Shown in pieces: positions 16,784 to 24,885 of a stretch of DNA of 49,245 nt. The DNA is from a virus. The stretch spans positions 1 to 49,245 of the IMG/VR virus record IMGVR_UViG_3300021090_001172; one strand, given 5' to 3'. Every line of letters begins with the position of its first letter. Position 1 is the first letter of the stretch. A model generated the notes under the pieces. The model did not search any database. It was not told where the DNA came from and saw only the letters and a program-made list of their open reading frames with translations. The position numbers and the translations under genes are program-made.

Positions 16784-17523
16784 TGGAACATATCAAGATT
16801 CAAAAGTTGTTGACAGATTACGACATCGATCTCAGCACCGTTTCATTGGGAGATTTCGACCACATCGGAGAATACACGGCCAAGAAGAGCCGTGATAAGA
16901 ATTCCCCTCTGTACGCAAATACCGGAGCCTACTTCAGACCGAACTACGAACGAGGAATCCTGATCTACTCTCTCATCAAGCGTTTCAAGCTCAAGTCGTT
17001 CCTTGAAATCGGATTCGGTAGAGGTTACTCTGCCATCTGCGCCGCCAAGGCATTCCATGACATCGGTGTCGACGGAAAGGTGACGACCATTGACCCCGTT
17101 TTTGATAAAGAACAGCTCGAAACCATGTCCCAGGTATTTCCGAAAGAATGGCTCGAAAAGATCGATCTGAAACAGGGTCTTTCGCAGCAAGTTCTCAAGG
17201 AGATGGATGGACCATGGGATTTCGTCTACATCGACGGCGACCATCATGCAGCAGCCGTTCAGGCCGACTGGGATCTGACGAAGAACAAGTGGGGAAGTTT
17301 CCTGCTCTTCGATGACTATCACCTACCTTCGAAGAAAGAAGCGAACATCGAATGTGCGATCGCAATCGATAGAATCGATGAAACTAAATTCGATGCTTCT
17401 AAGAAGTTGATCATCATGGATCGCAGAATTTTCTTGGACGATAGACGATACACGGACGAAGCCATAGATTATGGTCAGTGTTTACTAGCAAAGAATAGTT
17501 TGCTAGAATCTGATGGATGGTGA
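16783..17523 (+). CDS. SAM-dependent methyltransferase (class I)
   Basis: A 246-residue protein. Motif I of a Rossmann methyltransferase is EIGFGRGYSA (75-84), followed by TTIDPVF (102-107, the acid that binds the SAM ribose), FVYIDGDHH (147-155) and LLFDDYHLP. The order and IDGDH pattern fit the Methyltransf_24 type often found in glycan clusters as O-methyltransferases of sugars. The ATG at 16783 overlaps the previous stop by one base; a GTG one codon earlier is possible. The target is probably a sugar, from context only. Confidence 0.82.
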   Translation: MEHIKIQKLLTDYDIDLSTVSLGDFDHIGEYTAKKSRDKNSPLYANTGAYFRPNYERGILIYSLIKRFKLKSFLEIGFGRGYSAICAAKAFHDIGVDGKVTTIDPVFDKEQLETMSQVFPKEWLEKIDLKQGLSQQVLKEMDGPWDFVYIDGDHHAAAVQADWDLTKNKWGSFLLFDDYHLPSKKEANIECAIAIDRIDETKFDASKKLIIMDRRIFLDDRRYTDEAIDYGQCLLAKNSLLESDGW

Positions 17524-18356
17524 TTTCTACTTACAAAATCAAAAGACGATCTCATATTAGAGATGGAAGAAAGTCTCGATATCATGCAACAGAACAACTT
17601 ATTGCAGAACTTCATTGCGATAATTGCGACACATGGTTTAGCATGAAGATCACTCCATCTTTTCTTATCAAACAAAAACATCATTTCTGTTCGAAAGAAT
17701 GTATGAATTTAGCTGCTAAAAATGGTGGGAAACTTTTTGAAGCAAAAAAGAAAACATGTTTAGAGCACTTTGGGCATGAATCTCAAAATTCTGTCCAAAG
17801 CGTCAAAGACAAGAAAAAGAAGACATTCGTAGAGCGGTATGGAGTCGAAAATCCATTCGAATCTTCTGATATTAAACTGCAAATTCGTAAAAATATCTTA
17901 GAGAGGTACGGTGTTGAACACACGTCTCAAATTCCAGAAAGTCGACGAAAGTTCAGAATAACGTGCCTTGAAAGATTTGGAACAGAAAATCCTCTACAAA
18001 ATCGAGAGATTTACTTAAAAGTTCTGAAATCACGATCCAAAACTACTTCATTGGTGCATTGGAAAACTCAAGAAGAACTTCTTTGCACGGCTTCTTACGA
18101 AATTGCATTTGTAGAATGGTGTAACAAAAACCATATTGATTTTGATTGGCAAATTTCCCATACGATGCCCGATGGACGCGTTTACAATATCGATGCATTC
18201 ATCAAGGATGGAAAGTTTAGAAACACATGGATAGAAATCAAAGGGTGGAACTACGAGGGAGGAAAACAAAAGTGGGAATGGTTTCACTCTATCTACCCCG
18301 AATGTTCTCAAATGTGGAATGAATCACGTTTAAAAGAACTCGGGATTTTACTGTGA
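17517..18356 (+). CDS. Putative homing endonuclease: zinc finger, four 23-residue repeats, PD-(D/E)XK nuclease
   Basis: A 279-residue protein. Cys34, Cys37, Cys58 and Cys62 form a zinc finger. Four imperfect repeats start at residues 80, 103, 126 and 149, exactly 23 apart, with consensus x(C/F)LE-(R/H)-(F/Y)-G-(V/T/H)-E-N (for example TFVERYGVENPF, TCLERFGTENPL). The C-terminal nuclease has YEIAF (Glu195), YNIDAFI (Asp226) and WIEIKGW (Glu240, Lys242), the D...ExK core of PD-(D/E)XK enzymes. It overlaps the methyltransferase stop by seven bases and the next GTG by four. It is very AT-rich (18 of 60 G+C at 17701-17760). Homing function is inferred from architecture and placement. Confidence 0.78.
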   Translation: MVISTYKIKRRSHIRDGRKSRYHATEQLIAELHCDNCDTWFSMKITPSFLIKQKHHFCSKECMNLAAKNGGKLFEAKKKTCLEHFGHESQNSVQSVKDKKKKTFVERYGVENPFESSDIKLQIRKNILERYGVEHTSQIPESRRKFRITCLERFGTENPLQNREIYLKVLKSRSKTTSLVHWKTQEELLCTASYEIAFVEWCNKNHIDFDWQISHTMPDGRVYNIDAFIKDGKFRNTWIEIKGWNYEGGKQKWEWFHSIYPECSQMWNESRLKELGILL

Positions 18357-19312
18357 AGGTGCTGAAGGTTCTAATCAATCGTGATCCTGTAGTTGGCCCC
18401 TGGGGTGGTGGTGCACGATTTCTAGAAGCTTTCCATTCTATGGCTAGGGAAAACGGCATTGAAATTGTAAAGACGCTCCAGCAGTCGCCTGATGTCATCT
18501 TTATTTTTCACCCTGATGAAGAAATAACAACAGCAGGATCGATCTCTAATGGAAAAGCAGAAGTCAACATGACAATCCGCGGTGTTTCATTCGACGCAGC
18601 CTTGGAACACAAAAGAAATCATCCGGATGTACAAATCATCGTTAGAGTGAATGAATGCGACGCGCGAAAAAGAACGACGGGTGTCGACGAGAAATGGATG
18701 CACATGATCCAACGCTCTGACCACGCGTTCTACGTGTCGAAATGGATGGAAACGTACTTCGATTCTCGCATCCAGCATGTTCAGAAGTCCTCAGTCATCA
18801 TCAACGGTGTTGATCGCAGTCTGTTCAAAAGAGCCAAGAAAATTTCTGATGTGACCGGAAAGGTCAACATCGTCTGCGCTCATTGGTCCGATAACTTCTT
18901 CAAAGGCCAGGATGTCTACGAATTTCTCGATCGTTTCGTAAGAACTCACCAAGATTTCACCTTCACTTTCATTGGAAGAACCAAGGCGAACTTGAAGCAT
19001 TCCCATCTTGTTTCAGCGCTTGATCCAAAGGACCTGGCTCTTGAGCTGTCCCGGTACGACGTGTGTGTGAACGGATCCAGATTCGATCCAGGACCCAACG
19101 CGGTGATCGAAAGCATCGCTGCAGGACTTCCAACGTACGTTCATGCAGACGGTGGCGGCGGAGTGGATTTCGCAGGAGCAGAACACGCCTTCAAAACTCT
19201 TCCAGAGCTAGAAAACATTCTCCTTTCTAAGAACTATCCCGCGAATCCGGATATTTTTCGCTCATGGGGAGACGTCATGGCACGTGTCTTCGATAGGATC
19301 AAGAGTCTATGA
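18353..19312 (+). CDS. GT4-type glycosyltransferase
   Basis: A 319-residue GT-B protein. The N-terminal domain has the glycine-rich loop VVGPWGGGARF (13-23). The C-terminal donor-binding domain has IVCAHWSDNFFKGQD, FTFIGRTK and the E-x7-E-like AVIESIAAGLPTYVHADGGG typical of GT4 retaining transferases. It starts with GTG overlapping the endonuclease stop (GTGA), so the gene probably owes its translation signal to a pre-insertion layout. Donor and acceptor unknown. Confidence 0.85.
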   Translation: MKVLKVLINRDPVVGPWGGGARFLEAFHSMARENGIEIVKTLQQSPDVIFIFHPDEEITTAGSISNGKAEVNMTIRGVSFDAALEHKRNHPDVQIIVRVNECDARKRTTGVDEKWMHMIQRSDHAFYVSKWMETYFDSRIQHVQKSSVIINGVDRSLFKRAKKISDVTGKVNIVCAHWSDNFFKGQDVYEFLDRFVRTHQDFTFTFIGRTKANLKHSHLVSALDPKDLALELSRYDVCVNGSRFDPGPNAVIESIAAGLPTYVHADGGGGVDFAGAEHAFKTLPELENILLSKNYPANPDIFRSWGDVMARVFDRIKSL

Positions 19313-19497
19313 TTTCGACCACGGGTGACGATTTCGTCGTAACATTCACGAAAGAATTCGTGGAAGATCTAGTAGCATACGCTGGCGATGGAAAGCTGAA
19401 GGGACGATTCGACGTAGATGGAAAACATCACGAATTCGAGGCGTCTTGCTCGGATGGAATCTACAAAGTCGTCATAAAGAAAGAAGCAAACAAATGA
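19309..19497 (+). CDS. Small hypothetical protein
   Basis: A 62-residue protein, not recognised, predicted as a small beta-rich fold (DDFVVTFTKEFVEDLVAYAG, GRFDVDGKHHEFEA). ATGA overlaps on both sides (19309 and 19494) support it as a real coupled gene within the cassette. It has no signal peptide, membrane segment or metal site. Confidence 0.6.
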   Translation: MISTTGDDFVVTFTKEFVEDLVAYAGDGKLKGRFDVDGKHHEFEASCSDGIYKVVIKKEANK

Positions 19498-19865
19498 CTC
19501 TCGCTCAGATACACAGTTTTTCTAACATGATGAGCGAGATGCTCACCGAACGTTTGACCGTCTTCAAGGGTAAGACGGCAAATCGTCAGACAATGATGGA
19601 GCTCTACACGACGATCTTTAATCTCACGGCAGACATCTTCATCCAGTCCAAGGTCGAACTTTCGAATGAGGCGGTGAACCTCATCGCCCAGCTCTATTAC
19701 GAGGATTGTTCTATCAACAATCGTAACGAAGTCGACAATACCGTCTACACAAAGAAGGCTAAGCTCGAAAACATTCCGAACCACGAGCTTGTTATCATGA
19801 CTAAGCTATGGAAGGACCATCCGTACGGCCAATTATTCGTAGAGACTTTGAAAAGGAGATCGTAA
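19494..19865 (+). CDS. Hypothetical helical protein
   Basis: A 123-residue protein. The start is taken as the ATG at 19494 that overlaps the previous stop (ATGA), though the frame stays open upstream. It is largely alpha-helical (IHSFSNMMSEMLTERLTVFK, LSNEAVNLIAQLYYEDC) and acidic/basic mixed with no recognised family. Its TAA overlaps the next ATG (TAATG). A fixed place between glycan genes suggests co-expression, not function. Confidence 0.65.
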   Translation: MTLAQIHSFSNMMSEMLTERLTVFKGKTANRQTMMELYTTIFNLTADIFIQSKVELSNEAVNLIAQLYYEDCSINNRNEVDNTVYTKKAKLENIPNHELVIMTKLWKDHPYGQLFVETLKRRS

Positions 19866-20062
19866 TGAGATTATTATACTTTGCAATTGGAATTGCCATC
19901 GGCTTTTGTGGCGCAGATTTCATCGGTTCATGCAATCACATGAGCGATTTTCACGGTGCCAAACCGAATACTGACGACGTCGTGAAACTGTGTCGTGTGG
20001 TCACCCACAGTAGCAGCGATGGATACAAGTACTGGTCGTGCGACAAGATCGAGAAAAAATGA
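19865..20062 (+). CDS. Small membrane or exported protein
   Basis: A 65-residue protein starting at the ATG of the TAATG overlap. Residues 2-19 (RLLYFAIGIAIGFCGADF) are hydrophobic and could be a signal anchor. The remainder is hydrophilic with cysteines at 15, 23, 42 and 58, of which the later ones could form a disulphide outside the cytoplasm. An IGSC before position 24 looks like a lipobox, but the aspartate within the hydrophobic run argues against a lipoprotein. Function unknown. Confidence 0.55.
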   Translation: MRLLYFAIGIAIGFCGADFIGSCNHMSDFHGAKPNTDDVVKLCRVVTHSSSDGYKYWSCDKIEKK

Positions 20063-20787
20063 ATCGCTACGTTTTCATCGCTCCCACGTTCAATGCTCTT
20101 CTCACTTGCAAGAAAGCTATCTTGAGTCTTGCCGTACAATCGTTTGAAAATTGGCATCTCATCGTTATCGATGACATGTCAACAGATGGAACAGAGCTCG
20201 AAATCAGAAATACGTTCAGTTTTCTCGGAATCTATGAGAGATTGACGTACATCAAGAATGACAAGAAGCTCTGGGAAGTTGAAAACGTTCTTCAAGGTCT
20301 AAAGAGATGTACTCCAGATGATATCGTCTGTCGTTTCGACCTCGATGATTACCTGACAGATGCTAACGCGCTTGAAATCATCGACATGCAGTACAGGAGT
20401 GATCAAAAATTAGAAGCATTATGGAGTTCTCATCGATGGTTTGATGAACGAGGTATCACCAACAATAACATCTCCGGTCCAATGCCTGACAATGCTGATC
20501 CGTACAAGTACCCATGGGTTTCCAGCCATCTCAAGACTTTTCGAAAAAGGGTCATCGACGAAGTGAATGACCAGAACTTTCGAGGACAGGATGGCAAATA
20601 CATCCGTCGAGCGGGCGACCAAGCGATTTACCTTCCGTGTCTAGCTAGAGCTAAGAAGAGAATGTATCTACCTGTCACAATGTACGCTTATCGATGTGAC
20701 ATGAATCCGCAGACATTTCAGACCGACGACGCTAAATTCCAAAAAACAGAGGCTGATTTCCTTAGAACCAGAGGGTTCGTTGAGTGA
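20059..20787 (+). CDS. GT2-type glycosyltransferase
   Basis: A 242-residue single-domain GT-A protein. The N-terminus (YVFIAPTFNALLTCKKAILS) is followed by the nucleotide-sugar-binding IVIDDMSTDGT near residues 41-51 and the metal-binding CRFDLDDYL near 90-100, both standard for family 2 inverting transferases. The start is the ATG at 20059 in an ATGA overlap, not the upstream in-frame codon at 20038. Length is typical for a GT2 catalytic domain without membrane helices, so it probably works in the cytoplasm. Confidence 0.88.
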   Translation: MNRYVFIAPTFNALLTCKKAILSLAVQSFENWHLIVIDDMSTDGTELEIRNTFSFLGIYERLTYIKNDKKLWEVENVLQGLKRCTPDDIVCRFDLDDYLTDANALEIIDMQYRSDQKLEALWSSHRWFDERGITNNNISGPMPDNADPYKYPWVSSHLKTFRKRVIDEVNDQNFRGQDGKYIRRAGDQAIYLPCLARAKKRMYLPVTMYAYRCDMNPQTFQTDDAKFQKTEADFLRTRGFVE

Positions 20788-20956
20788 GACTAGATTAGTC
20801 GCGTTCATGTACCTTCTGATGAGAGATGCGGCTCCCACCGGAGAGATCGTCAGAATCGTTCGTGAACTCAAAGTTCTTGGAGATGTGGACCCTATTTTCA
20901 CGAGCCCAGAATTAGAAGCTTACGCCAAGAGGTTAGTCAGTGAACTTTTAGCATGA
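20780..20956 (+). CDS. Small hypothetical protein with TTG start
   Basis: A 58-residue frame read as MSETRLVAFMYLLMRDAAPT onward, starting at TTG 20780 with AGAGGG about four bases upstream and ending in a TGA that overlaps the next ATG (ATGA at 20953). It overlaps the preceding glycosyltransferase by eight bases. It fills the only otherwise unexplained gap in this part of the cassette and keeps the coupling pattern of its neighbours. It is predicted helical (GEIVRIVRELKVLG; ELEAYAKRLVSELLA) with no recognised family. The ATG at 20807 is an alternative start. Confidence 0.6.
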   Translation: MSETRLVAFMYLLMRDAAPTGEIVRIVRELKVLGDVDPIFTSPELEAYAKRLVSELLA

Positions 20957-21891
20957 AAATTTTTTTCGACAATTGCGATCTTGGAGGAAGCCGGACCGGA
21001 CCTAATACGTTCGCTCGAAGGTTAGCTCTAGAATTGTCGAAGAGAGGTCACGTTGTAGCGGACCCGTCCGATTACGATGTCGCGCTAACGTTCATAGAGA
21101 GATCTTTGCTCGTAGATTCTAAGAAACCGCTCGTCCAAAGGCTAGATGGAATCTGGTTTCATCCCAGAGACATCAAGACGAAGAATATTTCTATCAAAAA
21201 CACCTACGACCAAGCCACCGAAGTCATCTTTCAGTCCGATTTCGATAGAAAGATGGTAGAAAAGTGGTTCGGTCCGAAGGAGAGAGGAAACGTCATCAGA
21301 AACGGCATTGAACTGTCGTCAATCGATGTTTCTCCAGGAATTTCAGCTCTCAAATCCACCTATTCGAAGGTTTTCGTGTGTTCTTCTAACTGGCATCGTC
21401 AGAAGAGATTGAAAGAGAACATCGAGTTATACCTTCAACTCAAGGCCTCCACGACAGAATCATGCTGTTTGATGGTCTTAGGCAGCAATCCAGACCACAT
21501 GCAACCCGGCAAGGACATTTTCTACACGAACGCTTCTATTCCGCATGAAATTTGCCTGCAGATCTACTCTGTAGCTGATTGGATGATCCACCTAGCTTGG
21601 GCAGACCATTGTCCCAATGTCGTTGTGGAAGCATTGTCGCAAGGATGCCCTGTGATATGTTCTGAAACGGGCGGAACTCACGAACTCGTAGGTCAAAATG
21701 GTTTGATCCTCAAAGAAGGGCACGAATATGCCTTCGAAGCCTTCGATTACGATAACCCTCCAGTTTTAGATCTAAGCCAGGTCTCGTCCCTACCGTCCAT
21801 CGTTGTCGACAAATCAACCGTGGATATCAGCAGAGTGGTAGACGAGTATGAAAAAGTGCTTTCAAAAGCCGCTACCTCACGTACTACTTAA
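20953..21891 (+). CDS. GT4-type glycosyltransferase
   Basis: A 312-residue GT-B protein. The N-terminal loop GGSRTGPNTFARRLA (11-25) is the acceptor-side glycine-rich motif. The donor domain has VFVCSSNWHRQKRLKEN and the strong E-x7-E signature CPNVVVEALSQGCPVICSET followed by GGTHELV. ATGA couples it to the small gene upstream. It is slightly short for GT4 but complete at both ends. Substrates unknown. Confidence 0.88.
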   Translation: MKIFFDNCDLGGSRTGPNTFARRLALELSKRGHVVADPSDYDVALTFIERSLLVDSKKPLVQRLDGIWFHPRDIKTKNISIKNTYDQATEVIFQSDFDRKMVEKWFGPKERGNVIRNGIELSSIDVSPGISALKSTYSKVFVCSSNWHRQKRLKENIELYLQLKASTTESCCLMVLGSNPDHMQPGKDIFYTNASIPHEICLQIYSVADWMIHLAWADHCPNVVVEALSQGCPVICSETGGTHELVGQNGLILKEGHEYAFEAFDYDNPPVLDLSQVSSLPSIVVDKSTVDISRVVDEYEKVLSKAATSRTT

Positions 21892-21902
21892 GCACAGTCA
21901 AC

Positions 21903-23147
21903 ATGAAACTTTTCACAATCGAAGATCAGAATCGTCTGTCAGAAGCTCGGTACGAAGCAGAGCAGCGTGTTTTGAAGCTTGCAGAGATCCTCATTTCTGG
22001 TAGGGTCAATGAGTCTGTTGGTTTCGATGTCGGTGAGCAGCTGTTAGCTGAAGCTCACAAGCTCGAAAAAATCATAATTGTAGAAGCTCTTTCTGACCAG
22101 GATTTCAATACCCTACAGAAAAACTTCCGATCCTTGCTTCGCCCGATAGGGTCTTTGGTGAAGAATTTGGCTGGAACTGATCTGGCTAGCAAGCTCGATG
22201 CCGCCAGAATCACAGGCACAGAACTTCTGAATGATCTCTACGATGATGTGAAAAACGTGGAAGCTGGCGTCGGTGGTGCAGGTGTTCCTAAGTCGAAGGA
22301 AATGTCGGTTGGACGAGACAAGCTCGCAAAATGCTTTGCAGACATCGCTATCCTCACCAAAGGAGCGATGGCCCTGGGAGATCTCTTCAGTGATGATCCT
22401 GCCAGCTTGGGCGGATACACCGCAATGAAGGAAATCACATCTTCTCTTGAGCGTGACGATCTACTCAGCGTTCCTCTACGACAGGCTTTCGTTGCCTACG
22501 CCGAATCTGTCAAGGCTAATAGCCTTGACCAACATGAAAAAGACGATGCGAAGCATGACGATTGGTTCGCTCAGGGAGATGCAAATACCCATTGGGACGA
22601 AGACCAGAAGGCTCCACCCCCACCCCGCAAGGACAACGTTCCTGGCGGTGGAATCGCAAAAAAGAAAAAGCAGGGATTCTTCTCACGTCTCTTTGGAAAG
22701 AAACATGAAGGTTCCGAGCGTATTAGAGAGTACCAGGATGAAGCTCCCGCGACCAAACGTGGAGGATTCTCTACTACAAATTTTAGAACTTCCGAGAAGG
22801 ATCCGTTTCCGCAGCAGCCGCCTGAGAAGGATCCATTTGGATCTAACAAACATTCCCATCTTGAAAAGAAATTCAAGGCGATTCTTCAAAAGGCTATGTT
22901 GGAGAAATCACCGGGATTCGCTCGCATGGTGAACGTTCCTGCTCTCATCGACACCCTCATGAACAAGAGCTATGATCACCTCGCAGCAGTCTTTGGAAGA
23001 TTTAATGATCTCGTCTCGAATGACGTTGACATGAACTTTCTCAAGAGTGTCGTGAATAAGCCTCTCAGCGTCAGCGGAGCCCTGAAGACAGTTTGGGATT
23101 CGTTCAGTTCTGGCACCATGGGTGGAACCCATGGACGTCCTCGCTGA
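21903..23147 (+). CDS. Hypothetical protein with disordered basic/proline linker
   Basis: A 414-residue protein not recognised. An N-terminal helical half (residues 1-200, such as RYEAEQRVLKLAEILISGR) is joined by a low-complexity, charged, proline-rich linker (about 205-310; QKAPPPPRKDNVPGGGIAKK, then GFFSRLFGKKH) to a C-terminal helical part. The organisation is like that of the protein at 10329: helical N-terminus, long flexible linker, short C-terminal helical domain. A virion-internal or scaffold role is possible but unproven. It stands between glycosyltransferases and is followed by a strong hairpin at 23173, so a transcript may end here. Confidence 0.65.
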   Translation: MKLFTIEDQNRLSEARYEAEQRVLKLAEILISGRVNESVGFDVGEQLLAEAHKLEKIIIVEALSDQDFNTLQKNFRSLLRPIGSLVKNLAGTDLASKLDAARITGTELLNDLYDDVKNVEAGVGGAGVPKSKEMSVGRDKLAKCFADIAILTKGAMALGDLFSDDPASLGGYTAMKEITSSLERDDLLSVPLRQAFVAYAESVKANSLDQHEKDDAKHDDWFAQGDANTHWDEDQKAPPPPRKDNVPGGGIAKKKKQGFFSRLFGKKHEGSERIREYQDEAPATKRGGFSTTNFRTSEKDPFPQQPPEKDPFGSNKHSHLEKKFKAILQKAMLEKSPGFARMVNVPALIDTLMNKSYDHLAAVFGRFNDLVSNDVDMNFLKSVVNKPLSVSGALKTVWDSFSSGTMGGTHGRPR

Positions 23148-23172
23148 GCTAAAAGCTTTAGTTTCTGAATTT

Positions 23173-23203
23173 ACAGGATCCTACTTTCTTGGTAGGATCC
23201 TGT
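23173..23203 (+). terminator. 12-bp perfect stem-loop after the gene at 21903
   Basis: ACAGGATCCTAC (23173-23184) pairs perfectly with GTAGGATCCTGT (23192-23203) around the 7-base loop tttcttg. What follows is TGTGTGTC, not a T-run, so classical intrinsic termination would be weak. The stem ends one base before the GTG start of the HNH endonuclease, so in the RNA it would hide that gene's initiation region. Confidence 0.65.
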
Positions 23204-23204
23204 T

Positions 23205-23897
23205 GTGTGTCAGGGGTATCGAGCTCAAAAAGTATGTAAATCTTGCGGAATGCAATTTCAGGTTGTAGGCAAGACTAGACACCAACAATTCTGTAGCAAG
23301 CCTTGCATCAACAAGGGACGAACACATACAGAAGAATGGAAGTTAGAGATGTCTACGCGCAATTCTGGATCTGGTAATCCATTCTATGGCAAGAATCACT
23401 CACTTGAAACGAAGCTCTTTCTTAAAAACAGAATTGAAGGTTTGACGTGGGAAGAACAAATGGGAGAAGAAAGAGCTTCTCTAAGGAAAGAAAAACAGAG
23501 TGAAACTTACACTGGAGAAGGAAATCCGTTCTACGGCAAAACGCATACTGTTGAAACTAAAAACAAGATCTCAGAATCTCATCGAGATTGCTCTGGATCA
23601 AATAATCCAATGTTCGGACAGGGAGAAAAACTAAGGGGAAACAAGAATGGTGCATGGGAGGGAGGAATTTCCCATGATCCATATTGCGGATTGTTTACTG
23701 AAAATCTCAAGACAAAGATAAGAACACGTGATAGATTTACATGTAGAGTGTGTGGGAAGAATGGTAGTCATGTTCACCACATTGATTATGACAAGTTGAA
23801 CAGCGTTGAAGATAATCTTGTAACTTTGTGTCATAGTTGCCACATGAAAACGAATTTTGGTCGAGAAAATTGGACGGAGTTCTTTCGTAATGAATAA
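23205..23897 (+). CDS. HNH homing endonuclease with zinc finger and NUMOD3 repeats
   Basis: A 230-residue protein starting at GTG 23205; an in-frame TAG at 23193 rules out a longer form. Cys11, Cys14, Cys30 and Cys34 form an N-terminal zinc finger. Three NUMOD3-type repeats follow (GSGNPFYGKNHSLETK, GEGNPFYGKTHTVETK, GSNNPMFGQGEK). The HNH nuclease is near residues 185-222 (CRVCGK, HVHHIDYD, NLVTLCHSCHMKTN), with the catalytic histidine pair and both CxxC zinc pairs present. It overlaps the gmd start by eight bases and is AT-richer than gmd. A hairpin lies immediately before its start. Confidence 0.9.
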   Translation: MCQGYRAQKVCKSCGMQFQVVGKTRHQQFCSKPCINKGRTHTEEWKLEMSTRNSGSGNPFYGKNHSLETKLFLKNRIEGLTWEEQMGEERASLRKEKQSETYTGEGNPFYGKTHTVETKNKISESHRDCSGSNNPMFGQGEKLRGNKNGAWEGGISHDPYCGLFTENLKTKIRTRDRFTCRVCGKNGSHVHHIDYDKLNSVEDNLVTLCHSCHMKTNFGRENWTEFFRNE

Positions 23898-24885
23898 GAA
23901 GAGCGCGATGATAACGGGATCGACGGGACAAGATGGATCGTACTTGTCAGAACTTCTCCTTTCTAAGGGATACGAAGTCTACGCCCTAGTGCGTCAGACG
24001 ACACAATTCACACCTGACAAGTACGGTCACCTCCGTAGCTGCATGTCCGACCCCCATTTTCACATCGTCACCGGAGATGTGAACGATCAACTACGGATGC
24101 AGGATCTCATTCGAGAGATCCATCCAAATGAAGTCTACAACCTGGCTGCCCAAAGTCACGTCGGAGAATCGTTCAAACAACCGATCAGCACCTGCGAGAC
24201 GACAGGTATGAGCGTCATCAAAATTCTAGAAGCCATCAGACAGGTCGATAAGAACATTAGATTTTATCAAGCTGGAAGTTCGGAGCAGTTTGGCAAGGTT
24301 TGCGAAACGCCACAAAACGAAAACACAAAATTTCACCCCCGCAGTCCTTACGGGTGTGCTAAAGTGTTCGCACACAACGCTACTGTAAACTATAGGGAAG
24401 CTTACGATATCTACGCTGTCAGCGGGATTCTCTTTAACCATGAGAGCGAACGTCGAGGAGAGAACTTCGTAACTAGGAAGATTACCAGAGCGATCGGTCG
24501 TATCAAAGCGGGAATCCAACACGAGCTAGTGCTTGGTAACACAGATGCGACACGCGATTGGGGGCATGCTGAAGACTATGTCGAAGCCATGTGGCTGATG
24601 CTTCAGCAGGAAACTCCCAAGGATTACGTCATCGGAACGGGAGAGACCCACACGGTCCAAGATTTCATCGACATCGCATTCGCTCACGCGGGTCTCGATC
24701 CCAAGAAGTATGTGAAGACGAATCCCGATTTACACCGCCCTGCAGAAGTCGATACCCTCTGTGCTGACCCTAGTCTTGCAAAGAAGGAACTCGGTTGGTC
24801 TCCGAAGACGAACTTCTCTGAGCTTGCGAAAAGAATGGTCGATTACGACATCGCACTTGCTCTCAAGGAGAAAGAACAGCAGTGA
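23890..24885 (+). CDS. gmd: GDP-mannose 4,6-dehydratase
   Basis: A 331-residue short-chain-dehydrogenase-family sugar dehydratase. GSTGQDGSYL (10-19) is the NADP-binding loop and is near-diagnostic for Gmd. The catalytic set is seen in YQAGSSEQFGK (Ser130/131, Glu132) and SPYGCAK (Tyr154, Lys158). LFNHESERRGENFVTRKIT is also a hallmark Gmd segment. It makes GDP-4-keto-6-deoxy-D-mannose from GDP-mannose, the precursor of GDP-fucose, GDP-rhamnose and GDP-perosamine. It is a little shorter than E. coli Gmd (373). The start is the ATG at 23890 inside the end of the HNH gene. No GDP-fucose synthase is seen nearby; the DegT enzyme at 28784 could convert the product to perosamine. Confidence 0.93.
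   Translation: MNKKSAMITGSTGQDGSYLSELLLSKGYEVYALVRQTTQFTPDKYGHLRSCMSDPHFHIVTGDVNDQLRMQDLIREIHPNEVYNLAAQSHVGESFKQPISTCETTGMSVIKILEAIRQVDKNIRFYQAGSSEQFGKVCETPQNENTKFHPRSPYGCAKVFAHNATVNYREAYDIYAVSGILFNHESERRGENFVTRKITRAIGRIKAGIQHELVLGNTDATRDWGHAEDYVEAMWLMLQQETPKDYVIGTGETHTVQDFIDIAFAHAGLDPKKYVKTNPDLHRPAEVDTLCADPSLAKKELGWSPKTNFSELAKRMVDYDIALALKEKEQQ

Noticed and set aside
19865-20062. Lipoprotein with IGSC lipobox
   Set aside because: An aspartate lies in the hydrophobic run just before the box, and the signal shape is poor; annotated only as a membrane or exported protein.
22571-22932. Overlapping frames on both strands inside the gene at 21903
   Set aside because: They lie in the low-complexity linker, have no start signals and no coupling, and are best explained as shadow frames of biased codons.
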